NCBI RefSeq assembly: GCF_002849605.1
Contig: NZ_NPIB01000034.1
Span: 1-41,373 of the forward strand
Source: Photobacterium carnosum
GTDB taxonomy: Bacteria > Pseudomonadota > Gammaproteobacteria > Enterobacterales > Vibrionaceae
Direction of reading: 5' to 3'
DNA length: 41,373 bases
Shown here in pieces: positions 6,175-14,322 of this stretch; position 1 is the first letter of the stretch, and every line of letters begins with the position of its first letter. The notes under the pieces were generated by a model, which was given only the letters and a program-made list of their open reading frames with translations, searched no databases and was not told the DNA's origin. The translations under genes and the position numbers were made by a program.

Positions 6175-6615
6175 ATGAAATTAAAAAATTTACTTATCAT
6201 AAGCGCATTAACATCCTTGTCATGCTTTTCAATTGCAGCTAATGCTTCATGGTTCTCCTCTGATGCAGATAACAATAAAATTCCAACAACATTAGAGGGC
6301 TTATTGGCCGTGTCTGAAACTCACGTATTTACTAAATTTCAGTTTGGTTCATTATCTGAAAAATTAGATGGTGAGTATGCCGTTATTATTAGCAATAAAG
6401 TATTAGCTATTCCTGTCTCTGAAATGAAGCCGAGTAATCATATTGCTGTCAACCTATGCCGTAATGCCATTAATGCGACAATGATGCCGTGGCTTTTACC
6501 TATCCCTAATTTAACAGAAAGTGAAAGATTTAATGCTGGCATACGATTAACAGCTAATGTTCGTAATCATTGTGGCGGTAATAAAATTCAAATTAATTCT
6601 AATACTGCATCTTAA
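6175..6615 (+). CDS. Secreted periplasmic protein (146 residues), unknown
   Basis: A 146-residue protein with a clear Sec signal peptide: MKLKNLLIISALTSLSCFSI then AANA before SWFSS, with cleavage predicted near residue 24. The mature part (about 120 residues) has two Cys residues (NLCRNAIN and RNHCGGN) that could form a disulfide in the periplasm. SLSC does not match a good lipobox, so export rather than lipidation is likely. It is the second gene of the + strand pair and converges on virB6, overlapping its end by 4 nt. A role at the cell envelope connected with transfer or exclusion is possible; there is no recognised family. Confidence 0.65.
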   Translation: MKLKNLLIISALTSLSCFSIAANASWFSSDADNNKIPTTLEGLLAVSETHVFTKFQFGSLSEKLDGEYAVIISNKVLAIPVSEMKPSNHIAVNLCRNAINATMMPWLLPIPNLTESERFNAGIRLTANVRNHCGGNKIQINSNTAS

Positions 6616-7733
6616 TGATTATCTTTGTTTTTTTGTCTTTGTTTATTAATTTCTGCAATACGACTTGTTGTTGCATCAATAGGTTTCGGTTTTTTTGATG
6701 TTGAATGGGTACTGTTTGGATTAGCAACTTGATCACCTCGTGCGTTATATTTTGCAATTAATGATTGTGTAATACTTTTTGCCGCCCAACTTGTCGGGGC
6801 GGTAATTGGTGTTGCTGCAATTTTTCCTGCTTTTGCTGTTAATACGGCATGTTTTAAACTAGCCGCTGCATTTTGTGTAATGTCTGATAATTGTAAAACT
6901 CCTGTTGCAAATCCTCCTGCTAAACTTCCCGCCATTCCACTGACTTGTCCAAGTACCCACCATAATATCCAACCTAAAATAAGTAATTGTGCCGATAGTC
7001 CATAAGGATTTAATGTATTGTCTAAGGGATTATTACCAACCCATGTTGAAAAGATAGTTGTCATAAAGGTAACAACGGCAAAGGCTAAAACAAGTTTAAA
7101 ACTCATTTCTAACATTTTACTTACCCATGCATCAAAAACTTTTTTTGATGCCGGAAACATCGCAAAAATGAAACAAATAGGAGCGATAACAAAAAGCATT
7201 GTAACTAAAAATTGTGTACCAATGATCAATGTGGCTGCCTGAATAAGTAAGGGTAAATAAGCAACTAGGATAGAAATAAGAGCTAACAACCATCCCCATG
7301 TACTGCCATGGAAAAATTGCCATTGATCATTACAGTAGGACATTTGTTCAATAGCCGTTGTTAAGGTTTCATCGAGTAATTGATAAATACCAGCACTATT
7401 ACTTGATACACCACCTTGAACACTAGAGATAAGAGCAACATTTAATGCTTCGATTCCTCCTTGAATATATGTTGTGAAATGCACAACATTTAAAGCAAAG
7501 TAAGTGATAACTGTGATTTTCAGTACAGTCATTAAATAGTCTCTAAAATATTGTTCCGTTTGTCCTATAAGTATTAAATATCCTTTCCAAAGTAAATAAA
7601 TAGTAATAAGACTATAAACAGGAACAGTGAAGACATTAATAAACCCATTTATTGACTGTAAAATGACTTGATCCATAACAATCGAGAGTTGCTTACCGAG
7701 CCATTGAAAAATGATAACGCCATTAGAATTCAT
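6612..7733 (-). CDS. virB6: VirB6/TrbL-type inner-membrane channel protein
   Basis: A 373-residue polytopic membrane protein with at least six hydrophobic segments, among them TVPVYSLITIYLLWKGYLIL near residue 38, a pair spanning about 148-200, LVLAFAVVTFMTTIFSTW and LLILGWILWWVLGQVSG. The order (N-terminal segment, large periplasmic loop with two Cys, central cluster with conserved Trp, then a charged cytoplasmic tail) matches VirB6 of P-type type IV secretion systems, which forms the inner-membrane part of the translocation pore. The Shine-Dalgarno TAAGG lies 7-8 nt upstream of the ATG. It directly follows virB5, so the pair is conserved as a unit although it is separated from the main virB cluster by over 10 kb. 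Confidence 0.9.
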   Translation of the reverse strand: MNSNGVIIFQWLGKQLSIVMDQVILQSINGFINVFTVPVYSLITIYLLWKGYLILIGQTEQYFRDYLMTVLKITVITYFALNVVHFTTYIQGGIEALNVALISSVQGGVSSNSAGIYQLLDETLTTAIEQMSYCNDQWQFFHGSTWGWLLALISILVAYLPLLIQAATLIIGTQFLVTMLFVIAPICFIFAMFPASKKVFDAWVSKMLEMSFKLVLAFAVVTFMTTIFSTWVGNNPLDNTLNPYGLSAQLLILGWILWWVLGQVSGMAGSLAGGFATGVLQLSDITQNAAASLKHAVLTAKAGKIAATPITAPTSWAAKSITQSLIAKYNARGDQVANPNSTHSTSKKPKPIDATTSRIAEINKQRQKNKDNH

Positions 7734-7742
7734 TGTTATGCC

Positions 7743-8489
7743 TTAAAATTGAATAGTGATATTTGGAGTGGGATTTGAATACTTACGAGAGTTGAATATA
7801 GCGTTAGCTTGTTGAGCAGCTTGGTATTCCAATAATTCGGTATTTCTTGCTTGTATCTGTTGTGCAAGTTTAAGTTTATTGGCTTCATTTTGAATTAAGC
7901 CATTTTCTGCTGCGATACGCGCATTTACTTCTGCTATTTCTTTAGGATTTTGAGTTTTATTAATTTGATTCATTAAGCCTTGAATTTGCTGTGTTCGTTT
8001 TTGAGATTTCACATAAGCCTGTTGGCTATCAGTTTGTGATTGAGCAATTGAGCCAATACGAGCTTGATAATTAATTCGTTGTACTTGAGAAAGAACAGGC
8101 GATGTTGTTAGTCCAAATTGTTGTAATGCTTGGTTCGCAGTAGGGGATAAGGCCGCTAATCCCTGATTATTTAAGTCTTTGAATGTTTGCTCCCAATTTA
8201 AGGGTAAAAAATTGTGTAACTGTGGATCATTGAAGATATTGCCTAGCATCGCGTTACCTGTTTGCGCTGCATACATTCGTAACTGCTGTTCGTATTGATT
8301 TTTAAGTTGTGTCCAATTTTTCAGTAATTGAGCGTAATTTTTAATATCTTGAGCATGATTAATAACTTGGTTAATTTGAGCTGGAATATCAGCATCAATT
8401 AAAACAGGAAAACCAGCAAAAGCCGATAAACTAAAGGTACTACTGCACAACATAGCTAAAGCTATGACTGTTTTTTTTGATTTTTTCAT
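7743..8489 (-). CDS. virB5: VirB5-type minor pilin/adhesin
   Basis: A 248-residue exported protein. A signal peptide (MKKSKKTVIALAMLCSSTFS then LSAFA, cleavage near residue 25) is followed by the family hallmark of an N-terminal GFPVLIDADIPAQINQ and a long helical body (HAQDIKNYAQLLKNWTQLKN onward) rich in Gln and Asn. VirB5 proteins sit at the pilus tip and mediate recipient contact. The gene is 9 nt upstream of virB6 and follows a strong hairpin (8512-8558). The Shine-Dalgarno is poor, so translation may depend on the leader. Length is normal for the family. Confidence 0.9.
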   Translation of the reverse strand: MKKSKKTVIALAMLCSSTFSLSAFAGFPVLIDADIPAQINQVINHAQDIKNYAQLLKNWTQLKNQYEQQLRMYAAQTGNAMLGNIFNDPQLHNFLPLNWEQTFKDLNNQGLAALSPTANQALQQFGLTTSPVLSQVQRINYQARIGSIAQSQTDSQQAYVKSQKRTQQIQGLMNQINKTQNPKEIAEVNARIAAENGLIQNEANKLKLAQQIQARNTELLEYQAAQQANAIFNSRKYSNPTPNITIQF

Positions 8490-8511
8490 AATAATTTACT
8501 TGTTGTTCGTG

Positions 8512-8558
8512 GGGCCAAAAATACCAGGACAAAAAGCACGTCTTGGTATTTTTGGCCC
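8512..8558 (-). terminator. Strong hairpin between the stbC-like gene and virB5
   Basis: The arms GGGCCAAAAATACCAGGAC (8512-8530) and GTCTTGGTATTTTTGGCCC (8540-8558) pair over 19 positions with one exception, around a 9-nt loop. It lies 8 nt after the stop of the upstream gene. The T run is inside the loop and not after the stem on the transcribed strand. It resembles the hairpin at 15852-15896. Confidence 0.5.
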
Positions 8559-8566
8559 ACTTGGAT

Positions 8567-9094
8567 TTAGTGAGAAATTAAGACAAGATAAGCGGCTGTG
8601 GCTCCAACTATTGCGCCAATACTCGCTGCTATAGCACTTAATTGTATCCATGTACTACGAGTTGTAATTACAGGAATAAGTGCTGCTTTTCGATGCGCAT
8701 CATCAAGTGATTGTGTGATGATGTTTTGTAGTTCAACACTGGCGATATGACGTAATTCTTTTGTTGTTTGTTCCGTTATTGAATGTGTCTGTTGAGTGTA
8801 ATGTTGATATAGTCGTTCAACGCGATCACAATAAGCTGATTCAGATGATTTAATTAAACTATCTGAATCTTCTTTAATAAGTAGAATACTTAAATTTAAT
8901 TCACGTAGATTATTACTGACTTCTTTTTGAAGTTGACGAACAATATCTGCTATTTTTAGAGTTTCATCATATGCACCATGCCAATATGCTTCCTTATATG
9001 AACGTGGTGAGTTTGAATAAATATCAAGATTATTATCGTCGGGTTCTGATTCATCAATGAAATCTGATTCATCATCATATCCAGTGTTATTCAT
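8567..9094 (-). CDS. StbC-position membrane-anchored coiled-coil protein
   Basis: A 175-residue protein with an acidic N-terminus (DDESDFIDESEPDDNN), a long helical middle (IVRQLQKEVSNNLRELNLSI through QTHSITEQTTKELRHIASVE) and a C-terminal hydrophobic segment (SAIAASIGAIVGATAAYLVL, about residues 152-171) ending in ISH. This predicts a tail-anchored protein with a cytoplasmic coiled coil. It is third in an operon whose second gene is an StbB-like ATPase, with overlapping start and stop, so it occupies the stbC place of stbABC stability operons. Sequence similarity to known StbC cannot be judged by eye, so the name rests on position. Confidence 0.6.
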   Translation of the reverse strand: MNNTGYDDESDFIDESEPDDNNLDIYSNSPRSYKEAYWHGAYDETLKIADIVRQLQKEVSNNLRELNLSILLIKEDSDSLIKSSESAYCDRVERLYQHYTQQTHSITEQTTKELRHIASVELQNIITQSLDDAHRKAALIPVITTRSTWIQLSAIAASIGAIVGATAAYLVLISH

Positions 9095-9794
9095 TATTAG
9101 TTACACCATTAGGAAAAATAAGTGTAAACACATTGTCTAAATTTTCTTTAACACCTCTCGCTAATGCTTTAGTTGCATATTTTTGAGTAAGTAAAGAGCG
9201 ATTTACACGATCTTTTTCTGCTCGTGCAAGCTGTCGATAATCAGTAGGATCATCAGCTAAGTCGCTAATTGATACATTTAATTCAGTTAATCGAGAGAAA
9301 AGTTCATTAAGATAAATAACGGCATGTTCATTAATAGTAACCTTTTTTTCCATACGAAATAATTCATAAAAACAGTCACTAATAATATCATCATCAGATA
9401 TTTTATTGAAAATAATACAAATACGATCTTTGGGTATGTTCATATCAGATAGCTGACTAATAATAGAGATAGTATCGTTTATCTGTTTAATTTCATTAAC
9501 AGTAGGAACAATGAATAAATCTATATCATCCTCGGTTCCTTTGAATTTTTTCATTTTAGCCAGAAATGATTCAATATTTGATGAACCTATATCTAATACG
9601 GCATTATCAAAATCAAATATTTTATCAATTATCTTGTCAAATTGATTACCTTTTAATTTTTCATTATCTGTACCATCATCATTAATGCTTTCTACTGCAA
9701 TGATTTCACAATCAGCAATACGTGGCTTTAATAATTGATTAGCAATGATTGACTTACCCACATTACCTGAATTGTTTACGATAGCAATTTTCAT
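9087..9794 (-). CDS. stbB: StbB-like P-loop ATPase of a plasmid stability operon
   Basis: A 235-residue ParA/MinD-superfamily protein starting MKIAIVNNSGNVGKSIIANQ, whose NSGNVGKS replaces the usual KGGxGKS; this form is characteristic of StbB proteins of the stbABC operons of broad-host-range plasmids. FDNAVLDIGSSNIESFL (about residues 62-78) is the Walker B region and DLFIVPTVNEIKQINDT follows. StbB links plasmid DNA to conjugative transfer and opposes StbA. It overlaps both neighbours by 4-8 nt, so the three genes are translationally coupled. It is the second ParA-like ATPase in the window, distinct from the canonical one at 542. Confidence 0.78.
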   Translation of the reverse strand: MKIAIVNNSGNVGKSIIANQLLKPRIADCEIIAVESINDDGTDNEKLKGNQFDKIIDKIFDFDNAVLDIGSSNIESFLAKMKKFKGTEDDIDLFIVPTVNEIKQINDTISIISQLSDMNIPKDRICIIFNKISDDDIISDCFYELFRMEKKVTINEHAVIYLNELFSRLTELNVSISDLADDPTDYRQLARAEKDRVNRSLLTQKYATKALARGVKENLDNVFTLIFPNGVTNNE

Positions 9795-10426
9795 TTCTTC
9801 TTACTCCTGATTTTATATTCATTGTGATGTTGTCTAAATAGTATTGATGTTTTATTTGAAATAACTCGAATATCTTGTATTGAATTGGTTAAATGTTTAA
9901 TCTCATTAATATCACCACCCATTACTTGAAATTCCCATTTCACATCTTTATTTGATTTGTATATGTCCATGATTAGCTCCCATTCATTAGCCCAATCATC
10001 AGGCGTATAATGAGATTTATCTATATCATTTCTTTGCAATGGTGACAGTGTAACATCGAATAATTTCCCATTATCAGCTACAGTAGATTGTTTAATCTCG
10101 TTCTGATTATGGACTGACTTTATTATGGGTTTTACAGATGACTTTATTTTATTATTATTGGCTCTGTTCCTTAATTGAATACCTTTTTCTTTTCGTATTT
10201 TAGATAATGTTGCAGTAAATACATTATAAGAAATGTTACCAATATCATTTTTAATGGATTCGTAAATATATTCAACTTTTACTTTGGATTTTCTTATGCT
10301 TTCAATGTCATCAAATAATGTTCTAATCGTGTTTATGATGGTTTCATTAATTTGGTCAGTAGCATGAATTTTTTTTAATGCATTTAAATTGGATTTTGCA
10401 TTTTCAATGTTACTTTTACTGGCCAT
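9791..10426 (-). CDS. StbA-position DNA-binding protein
   Basis: A 211-residue basic protein and the first gene of the stb-like operon. The N-terminal part (about residues 15-90) is helical; YESIKNDIGNISYNVFTATL followed by SKIRKEKGIQLRNRANNNK looks like a winged-helix or HTH segment with a basic extension. The C-terminal half (about 115-211) appears to be a separate alpha/beta domain. It lies 54 nt from seven 10-bp direct repeats, as StbA of R388 lies next to the stbDR repeats it binds; repeat binding and autoregulation are inferred from that layout. The Shine-Dalgarno AAAGGAAA precedes the ATG at good spacing. I am confident of the gene and moderately so of the role. Confidence 0.65.
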   Translation of the reverse strand: MASKSNIENAKSNLNALKKIHATDQINETIINTIRTLFDDIESIRKSKVKVEYIYESIKNDIGNISYNVFTATLSKIRKEKGIQLRNRANNNKIKSSVKPIIKSVHNQNEIKQSTVADNGKLFDVTLSPLQRNDIDKSHYTPDDWANEWELIMDIYKSNKDVKWEFQVMGGDINEIKHLTNSIQDIRVISNKTSILFRQHHNEYKIRSKKK

Positions 10427-10480
10427 TTGTTATTTTCCTTTAGATTGTTTCTCTGGTTGCCTCTTTTTCCTTTTTTAAGC

Positions 10481-10550
10481 GTTGTAATGAGTTGTAACGC
10501 GTTGCAATAGGTTGTAAAGAGTTGCAACGCGTTGTAAGAGGTTGCAAGGA
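10481..10550 (-). repeat. Seven exact 10-bp-phased GTTGYAANNN direct repeats (stbDR-like)
   Basis: Seven consecutive decamers all begin GTTGTAA or GTTGCAA: at 10481, 10491, 10501, 10511, 10521, 10531 and 10541. The first seven bases are conserved apart from one T/C position; the last three vary. The period is close to one helical turn, so the sites would face one side of the DNA. They lie just upstream of the stbA-like gene and downstream of the relaxase gene, the place where StbA-binding repeats lie in R388-like plasmids. Confidence 0.85.
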
Positions 10551-10676
10551 ATCGAGTGTAAAAAGACAGGCACAACAGGGACGTTAACGCGACGGTACTC
10601 CGTACCTGCTCAACATCCCATGTGCCAAAGGGTAAACCCTTTGAAACCCTGATGAACGCTGAAAAGTTAGCGTTCC
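10551..10676. other. Candidate origin of transfer (oriT) region
   Basis: Between the relaxase stop and the stb repeats lie three inverted repeats: GGTAC/GTACC around TCC (10594-10606), CAAAGGG/CCCTTTG around TAAA (10626-10643), and GAACGCT/AGCGTTC around an 8-nt loop (10654-10675) that overlaps the relaxase stop codon. oriT of R388-like plasmids lies next to the stb repeats. No nic consensus that I can name is present, so this is a positional inference; 14290-14353 upstream of mobC is the rival site. Confidence 0.35.
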
Positions 10677-13600
10677 ATATTTGGTGTCTCTTTTATTGTT
10701 TGTTGCTGCGGTTGTTGTGGCTCATGAACCTCTTTTTTTGCTTGAATAATATTATCAACACGTTGATAGTCATGTTGACGTTCAATGAGTTTATCCATCA
10801 TAGCTTTATCAGTTAACTGAATATCAAGACCATTTTTAGCAATAATATTAATCACTTGATCTTTATATTGTTCACTGCCTTTAATATCTAATTCCTTACC
10901 GTATTTTTCAATAGAAAGCAGTAAAGCCATTTCAATCGACTTTTCAGATTTATCAATAACTTTAATATTATCACCACGATCAATGATTAATTTGTTAAAT
11001 TTATCTTTGCCATTATCAGTAACCGTCTTTTCAAAATAAGTAATGTGTTTATTCTTATCATTTTCTTTATAATGAATATCACCAAATCCTTGATGATTAA
11101 AGTCACGCTTAATCGGCGGATATTTACGTTCATTGTTTATTGGTGTTTCTGGTTGTATTGGTTTGTTATTAATAGGAGGTGATTGTGGTTTTTCATTACT
11201 TGTATCTTGCTTTATTTCTTTTGTTTTTGCTGGTTCAATTGTTAACGTTGGCTCTGGCTTAATCCCTTCTTGTTCAAAATACAGTTTTTTCATTGCTTTA
11301 AATACCTCGGGCATCTTCATGTCGGTATTTTCTTTTATTACTGTTTGGAGGGCTTTCTCTTTTCCCTCGATAACTATTTTCTCACCATTTTTAGTTTGTA
11401 CAATATTATCAGTGGTAATACCTTTGTCTTTCAATTCTGGAATAGCATTAATAATATTGATCGCTTTTAGATGTCGATTTAATTCAGCTAATGTCGGTGC
11501 TTGTGGATCAACAACAGGGTTAATGGTTGATAATTCAACGGATGTTTCATTAATTTGTTTATCTACAGTATAGAGGTTGATTTTTCGCTCTTTCCCTTCA
11601 TGAATAATGGTGTCTGTCCGTTTGTTTAATTGAATGTTGTCACCTTGCTTAATATCTTTTAATTTTAACGTATTTTCTAAATTCAATCCCCACTCTTTTG
11701 TTTGTATACCTTCTTTTTCTAAGGTGACAAAATAACTTTTCCGTATTTTACCGTTTACAGTTAATTCACCTTTTCCATGCTCAATGACTTTACCTGTAAG
11801 GTTTTTTTCTCTTGATAAAGAAAATTCTTTTTTATTCCCAGTGACCAATTTATTCGTTTTACTGTCTTTAAATGAAAATGGCTTCATTTCATAAGACAAA
11901 TTAATATCATCATTAGGTTTTAACGTTGGGTTTTCTTTCAGTATACGTTTTAAATCTGCGCCATATACTTTTTCTTCTTTATCACCTGTATTAATTTTCA
12001 TATAAGGTGTCGGCTTTTTATTAGGTTGCGGTGATTGACCTTTTTGTGTGTAAATATCTTCACCTGCTTCAATGAATTGTCCTTTTATACTTGGCATCGT
12101 TATTTCCTCTTTATATATATTGACCGTATTCGCCAATGAAAATCGTTCTTGTTGGATTTGTACTTTTAACTTCATATCTTCCAGCACTTTATTGAGTGTT
12201 GAAATAGAAATGAGGGTTTTACGTTCTTGAGCGGATAATGATTTATCGTTATAGACAAAACGTTTTGTCTTATTTAATTCAATCTTATTTTGAGTACGTC
12301 GAAATTGTTCAGATTGTAATTGTTGTTGCCATTGTGGAGCAATGGCGGGTTTGATTTCTAAATGCTGTTGGCGTTGATGTTCATCTAATAAATATTGCCG
12401 TGTTTCCTTCCACGATAAATTCATTTCTTTAGTCATAAAATCAGAAACGTTTAATTGTCGAGAGCCACAGAGAACACGATCACCTTGAGGTGTTGAAGTA
12501 ATTGGGTATTTTTCAACAATAATACCGTGGGTATCTTGTAAGCTTTTTAATAGCGTCTTTGCATCAAGTGATTTTTTTAATTGATAAAAATCAGGTTCAT
12601 TAAGATCTATTACATCAACAAGGGCTTGACTGGTTCGGTCGTTTCGTCGTTCTCGTTGTCGGACGACTGGAATGACAACATCCCCTTGATCTGTTCGGTG
12701 TTGCTGTAAATTGGTAATAATAGTTCGGAGATGTCGTCGAGCAAGGTGCTCTCGTGCTCCTGATCCAATGTTTCCACTATGCTGCTTAATGCGCTCAATA
12801 TAATAAGCTGATTGTCGAGTATAGTTTTCTGATTCTTGAAGATAATGGTTAATTGTTCTTGAGGGTTGTCGAGAGGGAAGTTCAGCTCTAATTCGTTGGT
12901 TTCGCTCATGGTTATCTTCTTTTTTTTGTACTAAATAATTTAACTTATCTGTTGGTGTTAAGGTTTTAAAATGGTCACGATTACGTCTACCTATGTATCG
13001 AACCTCTGCCGCACCGTGTTGATGCCATTGCTTTAAATTTTGATGCTGTTTTGGCGTTGCTCGATAATGAGCGTGAGATTGCGGCTTAACATACTGTTGT
13101 GGTTGATGGATGGATAATTGAGCGTGTTTATCCGTGAGTGATTGAGCTAAAAAATCAGTACGAAAGACGGCTTCTTTTAAATTGACCCCTTTACCTTTGT
13201 TGTCCTTGAGTTTGATATTTAGATACGGGTTATCAGTTTTAGCGTTACGAACACGAACATCGAACCCTTGTTGTGTGAGTGTTTTGGTTAATGCCGTTAG
13301 AGATTGTATATTCGATGCCATAACCGTCTTAAACGCAGTTTCTTTTAGTGTCTTTCCTTGTCCTTCAAACGTATCACCTTTATGACGACTGACTATCTCA
13401 CTGGATGTATTAAACGAGGTTCTTAAATTGACTTTAGGACTTGCTAGCCCATATTTTTCATTAATGACTTCATTGAATGCGTCAGTAAAATCTTTTTGTC
13501 GTTCTACTAACTCAAAGGGGTCTAATCGTTCGCCAGTAAGTAAATTAACTTTCGGAATAACAATATGAATATGTGGTTTACGCTCAATCAATTCGCCAGT

Positions 13601-13939
13601 ACGTTTATCCTGAAGTGTTTTAATTTTGGGTAAATGTGCTTCACTATAAAAATGATATTCATCATTGTCATAGGCCGTCATAGCAAAGGCTTTGTATTCA
13701 TCACTGATAGCTTGTAACACTTCGGGGGGAATGTGGTCTTCTTTAAAGGCTAACGTGATGTGTAGGTAACGTTCTGCTTGAGTATGGATACCTGCAATAA
13801 CTTGTCGTGTTTGATCTAAATCACCGTCTAATATGACGCGTTCATCGAGTTCATCGCGTGTTTGTTCACGGTCTTTCTTTTCCCCAAACTCTAGATAATC
13901 CTCAACGCCACTATTTCCCCCTGATACACGCGCTAACAC
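10667..13939 (-). CDS. MOB-P-type relaxase (TraI/MobA-like) with accessory C-terminal domains
   Basis: A 1090-residue conjugative relaxase. The start MLARVSGGNSGVEDYLEFGE contains the likely catalytic Tyr15; the metal-binding histidines fit H102 (SEAHLPK) and H123/H125 in KPHIHIVIPKVN. The relaxase domain covers about residues 1-270. The remaining 800 residues include a Gln-rich helical part (about 290-600), two OB-like repeats of the kind shared with plasmid primases and relaxases (KVYGADLKRILKE and TKEWGLNLENTLKL followed by GDNIQL), and an LPD7-like C-terminal domain (about 940-1060, KSEKSIEMALLLSIEKYG, AKNGLDIQL). It nicks oriT, stays bound to the transferred strand and is pumped through the VirB channel. 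GTG start, overlapping the end of mobC by 7 nt. Confidence 0.9.
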   Translation of the reverse strand: MLARVSGGNSGVEDYLEFGEKKDREQTRDELDERVILDGDLDQTRQVIAGIHTQAERYLHITLAFKEDHIPPEVLQAISDEYKAFAMTAYDNDEYHFYSEAHLPKIKTLQDKRTGELIERKPHIHIVIPKVNLLTGERLDPFELVERQKDFTDAFNEVINEKYGLASPKVNLRTSFNTSSEIVSRHKGDTFEGQGKTLKETAFKTVMASNIQSLTALTKTLTQQGFDVRVRNAKTDNPYLNIKLKDNKGKGVNLKEAVFRTDFLAQSLTDKHAQLSIHQPQQYVKPQSHAHYRATPKQHQNLKQWHQHGAAEVRYIGRRNRDHFKTLTPTDKLNYLVQKKEDNHERNQRIRAELPSRQPSRTINHYLQESENYTRQSAYYIERIKQHSGNIGSGAREHLARRHLRTIITNLQQHRTDQGDVVIPVVRQRERRNDRTSQALVDVIDLNEPDFYQLKKSLDAKTLLKSLQDTHGIIVEKYPITSTPQGDRVLCGSRQLNVSDFMTKEMNLSWKETRQYLLDEHQRQQHLEIKPAIAPQWQQQLQSEQFRRTQNKIELNKTKRFVYNDKSLSAQERKTLISISTLNKVLEDMKLKVQIQQERFSLANTVNIYKEEITMPSIKGQFIEAGEDIYTQKGQSPQPNKKPTPYMKINTGDKEEKVYGADLKRILKENPTLKPNDDINLSYEMKPFSFKDSKTNKLVTGNKKEFSLSREKNLTGKVIEHGKGELTVNGKIRKSYFVTLEKEGIQTKEWGLNLENTLKLKDIKQGDNIQLNKRTDTIIHEGKERKINLYTVDKQINETSVELSTINPVVDPQAPTLAELNRHLKAINIINAIPELKDKGITTDNIVQTKNGEKIVIEGKEKALQTVIKENTDMKMPEVFKAMKKLYFEQEGIKPEPTLTIEPAKTKEIKQDTSNEKPQSPPINNKPIQPETPINNERKYPPIKRDFNHQGFGDIHYKENDKNKHITYFEKTVTDNGKDKFNKLIIDRGDNIKVIDKSEKSIEMALLLSIEKYGKELDIKGSEQYKDQVINIIAKNGLDIQLTDKAMMDKLIERQHDYQRVDNIIQAKKEVHEPQQPQQQTIKETPNMER
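12610..12909 (-). CDS. Possible overprinted gene inside the relaxase gene (99 residues)
   Basis: A 99-codon frame on the same strand as the relaxase gene but in a different frame encodes a balanced, acidic, helical protein: MSETNELELNFPLDNPQEQL, then TIIFKNQKTILDNQLIILSA and a Leu/Ile/Glu-rich helix, ending in a polar Asp/Glu/Asn tail. It has an ATG and an AGAAG Shine-Dalgarno about 7 nt upstream. Most out-of-frame shadows have odd composition (Arg, Cys or Ser excess); this one does not. Mobilisation regions of RSF1010 and ColE1 carry small mob genes (mobB; mbeB, mbeD) nested in the relaxase gene, so a nested accessory gene has precedent. Function is unknown; it may still be a chance frame. 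Confidence 0.4.
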   Translation of the reverse strand: MSETNELELNFPLDNPQEQLTIIFKNQKTILDNQLIILSALSSIVETLDQEHESTLLDDISELLLPIYSNTEQIKGMLSFQSSDNENDETTEPVKPLLM

Positions 13940-14289
13940 GACTCAATATAGGTATGTAATGCAATACGGATCAACTGTAATTCGCGTAATACTTGTAAAC
14001 TCAATTTTTCATTCATATTGCCAGAGTTATGAGCAATATTGACGGATTTTGCTAATTGATTCATGTTGTTAGAGGTTTTATTGAATAGGTAAATGAGATT
14101 GCGCTTATCTTTACTCATGATTTCTTTTTGTACCACAAAGGTTTCATTATTCATGATGGCGGCTCTGAAATATTCAGAGATGGTTAAATTGGCTGAATCC
14201 GCTAATTTAACAAACTTATCGTATTCCTCTTCTGTTACTTTGCATCCGATTGTTTTTGTTTTATGAGTTAAAGGGGTATCGGTATCCAT
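13933..14289 (-). CDS. mobC: MobC-type relaxosome accessory protein
   Basis: A 118-residue protein. Residues about 12-50 (TIGCKVTEEEYDKFVKLADS, NLTISEYFRAAIMNN) have the ribbon-helix-helix pattern of relaxosome proteins: a beta strand, then two helices with a conserved SEYFR. The C-terminal half contains LIYLFNKTSNNMNQLAKSVN, the N-x-N-Q-hydrophobic-A motif of the bacterial mobilisation (MobC) family. Such proteins bind oriT, bend or melt it and help the relaxase nick. It is directly upstream of the relaxase gene with a short overlap, the usual arrangement. Confidence 0.85.
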   Translation of the reverse strand: MDTDTPLTHKTKTIGCKVTEEEYDKFVKLADSANLTISEYFRAAIMNNETFVVQKEIMSKDKRNLIYLFNKTSNNMNQLAKSVNIAHNSGNMNEKLSLQVLRELQLIRIALHTYIESC

Positions 14290-14322
14290 ATATGTGAACT
14301 TTTTGATAAATTGACGTTGTGA

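Noticed and set aside
10384..10575. Open frame across the 10-bp repeats
   Set aside because: It overlaps the stbA-like start and its peptide simply reflects the GTTGYAA repeats.
11133..11573. A 146-codon + strand frame opposite the relaxase gene
   Set aside because: It is antisense to a well-supported coding sequence, is Cys/Ser/Phe-rich and has no Shine-Dalgarno.
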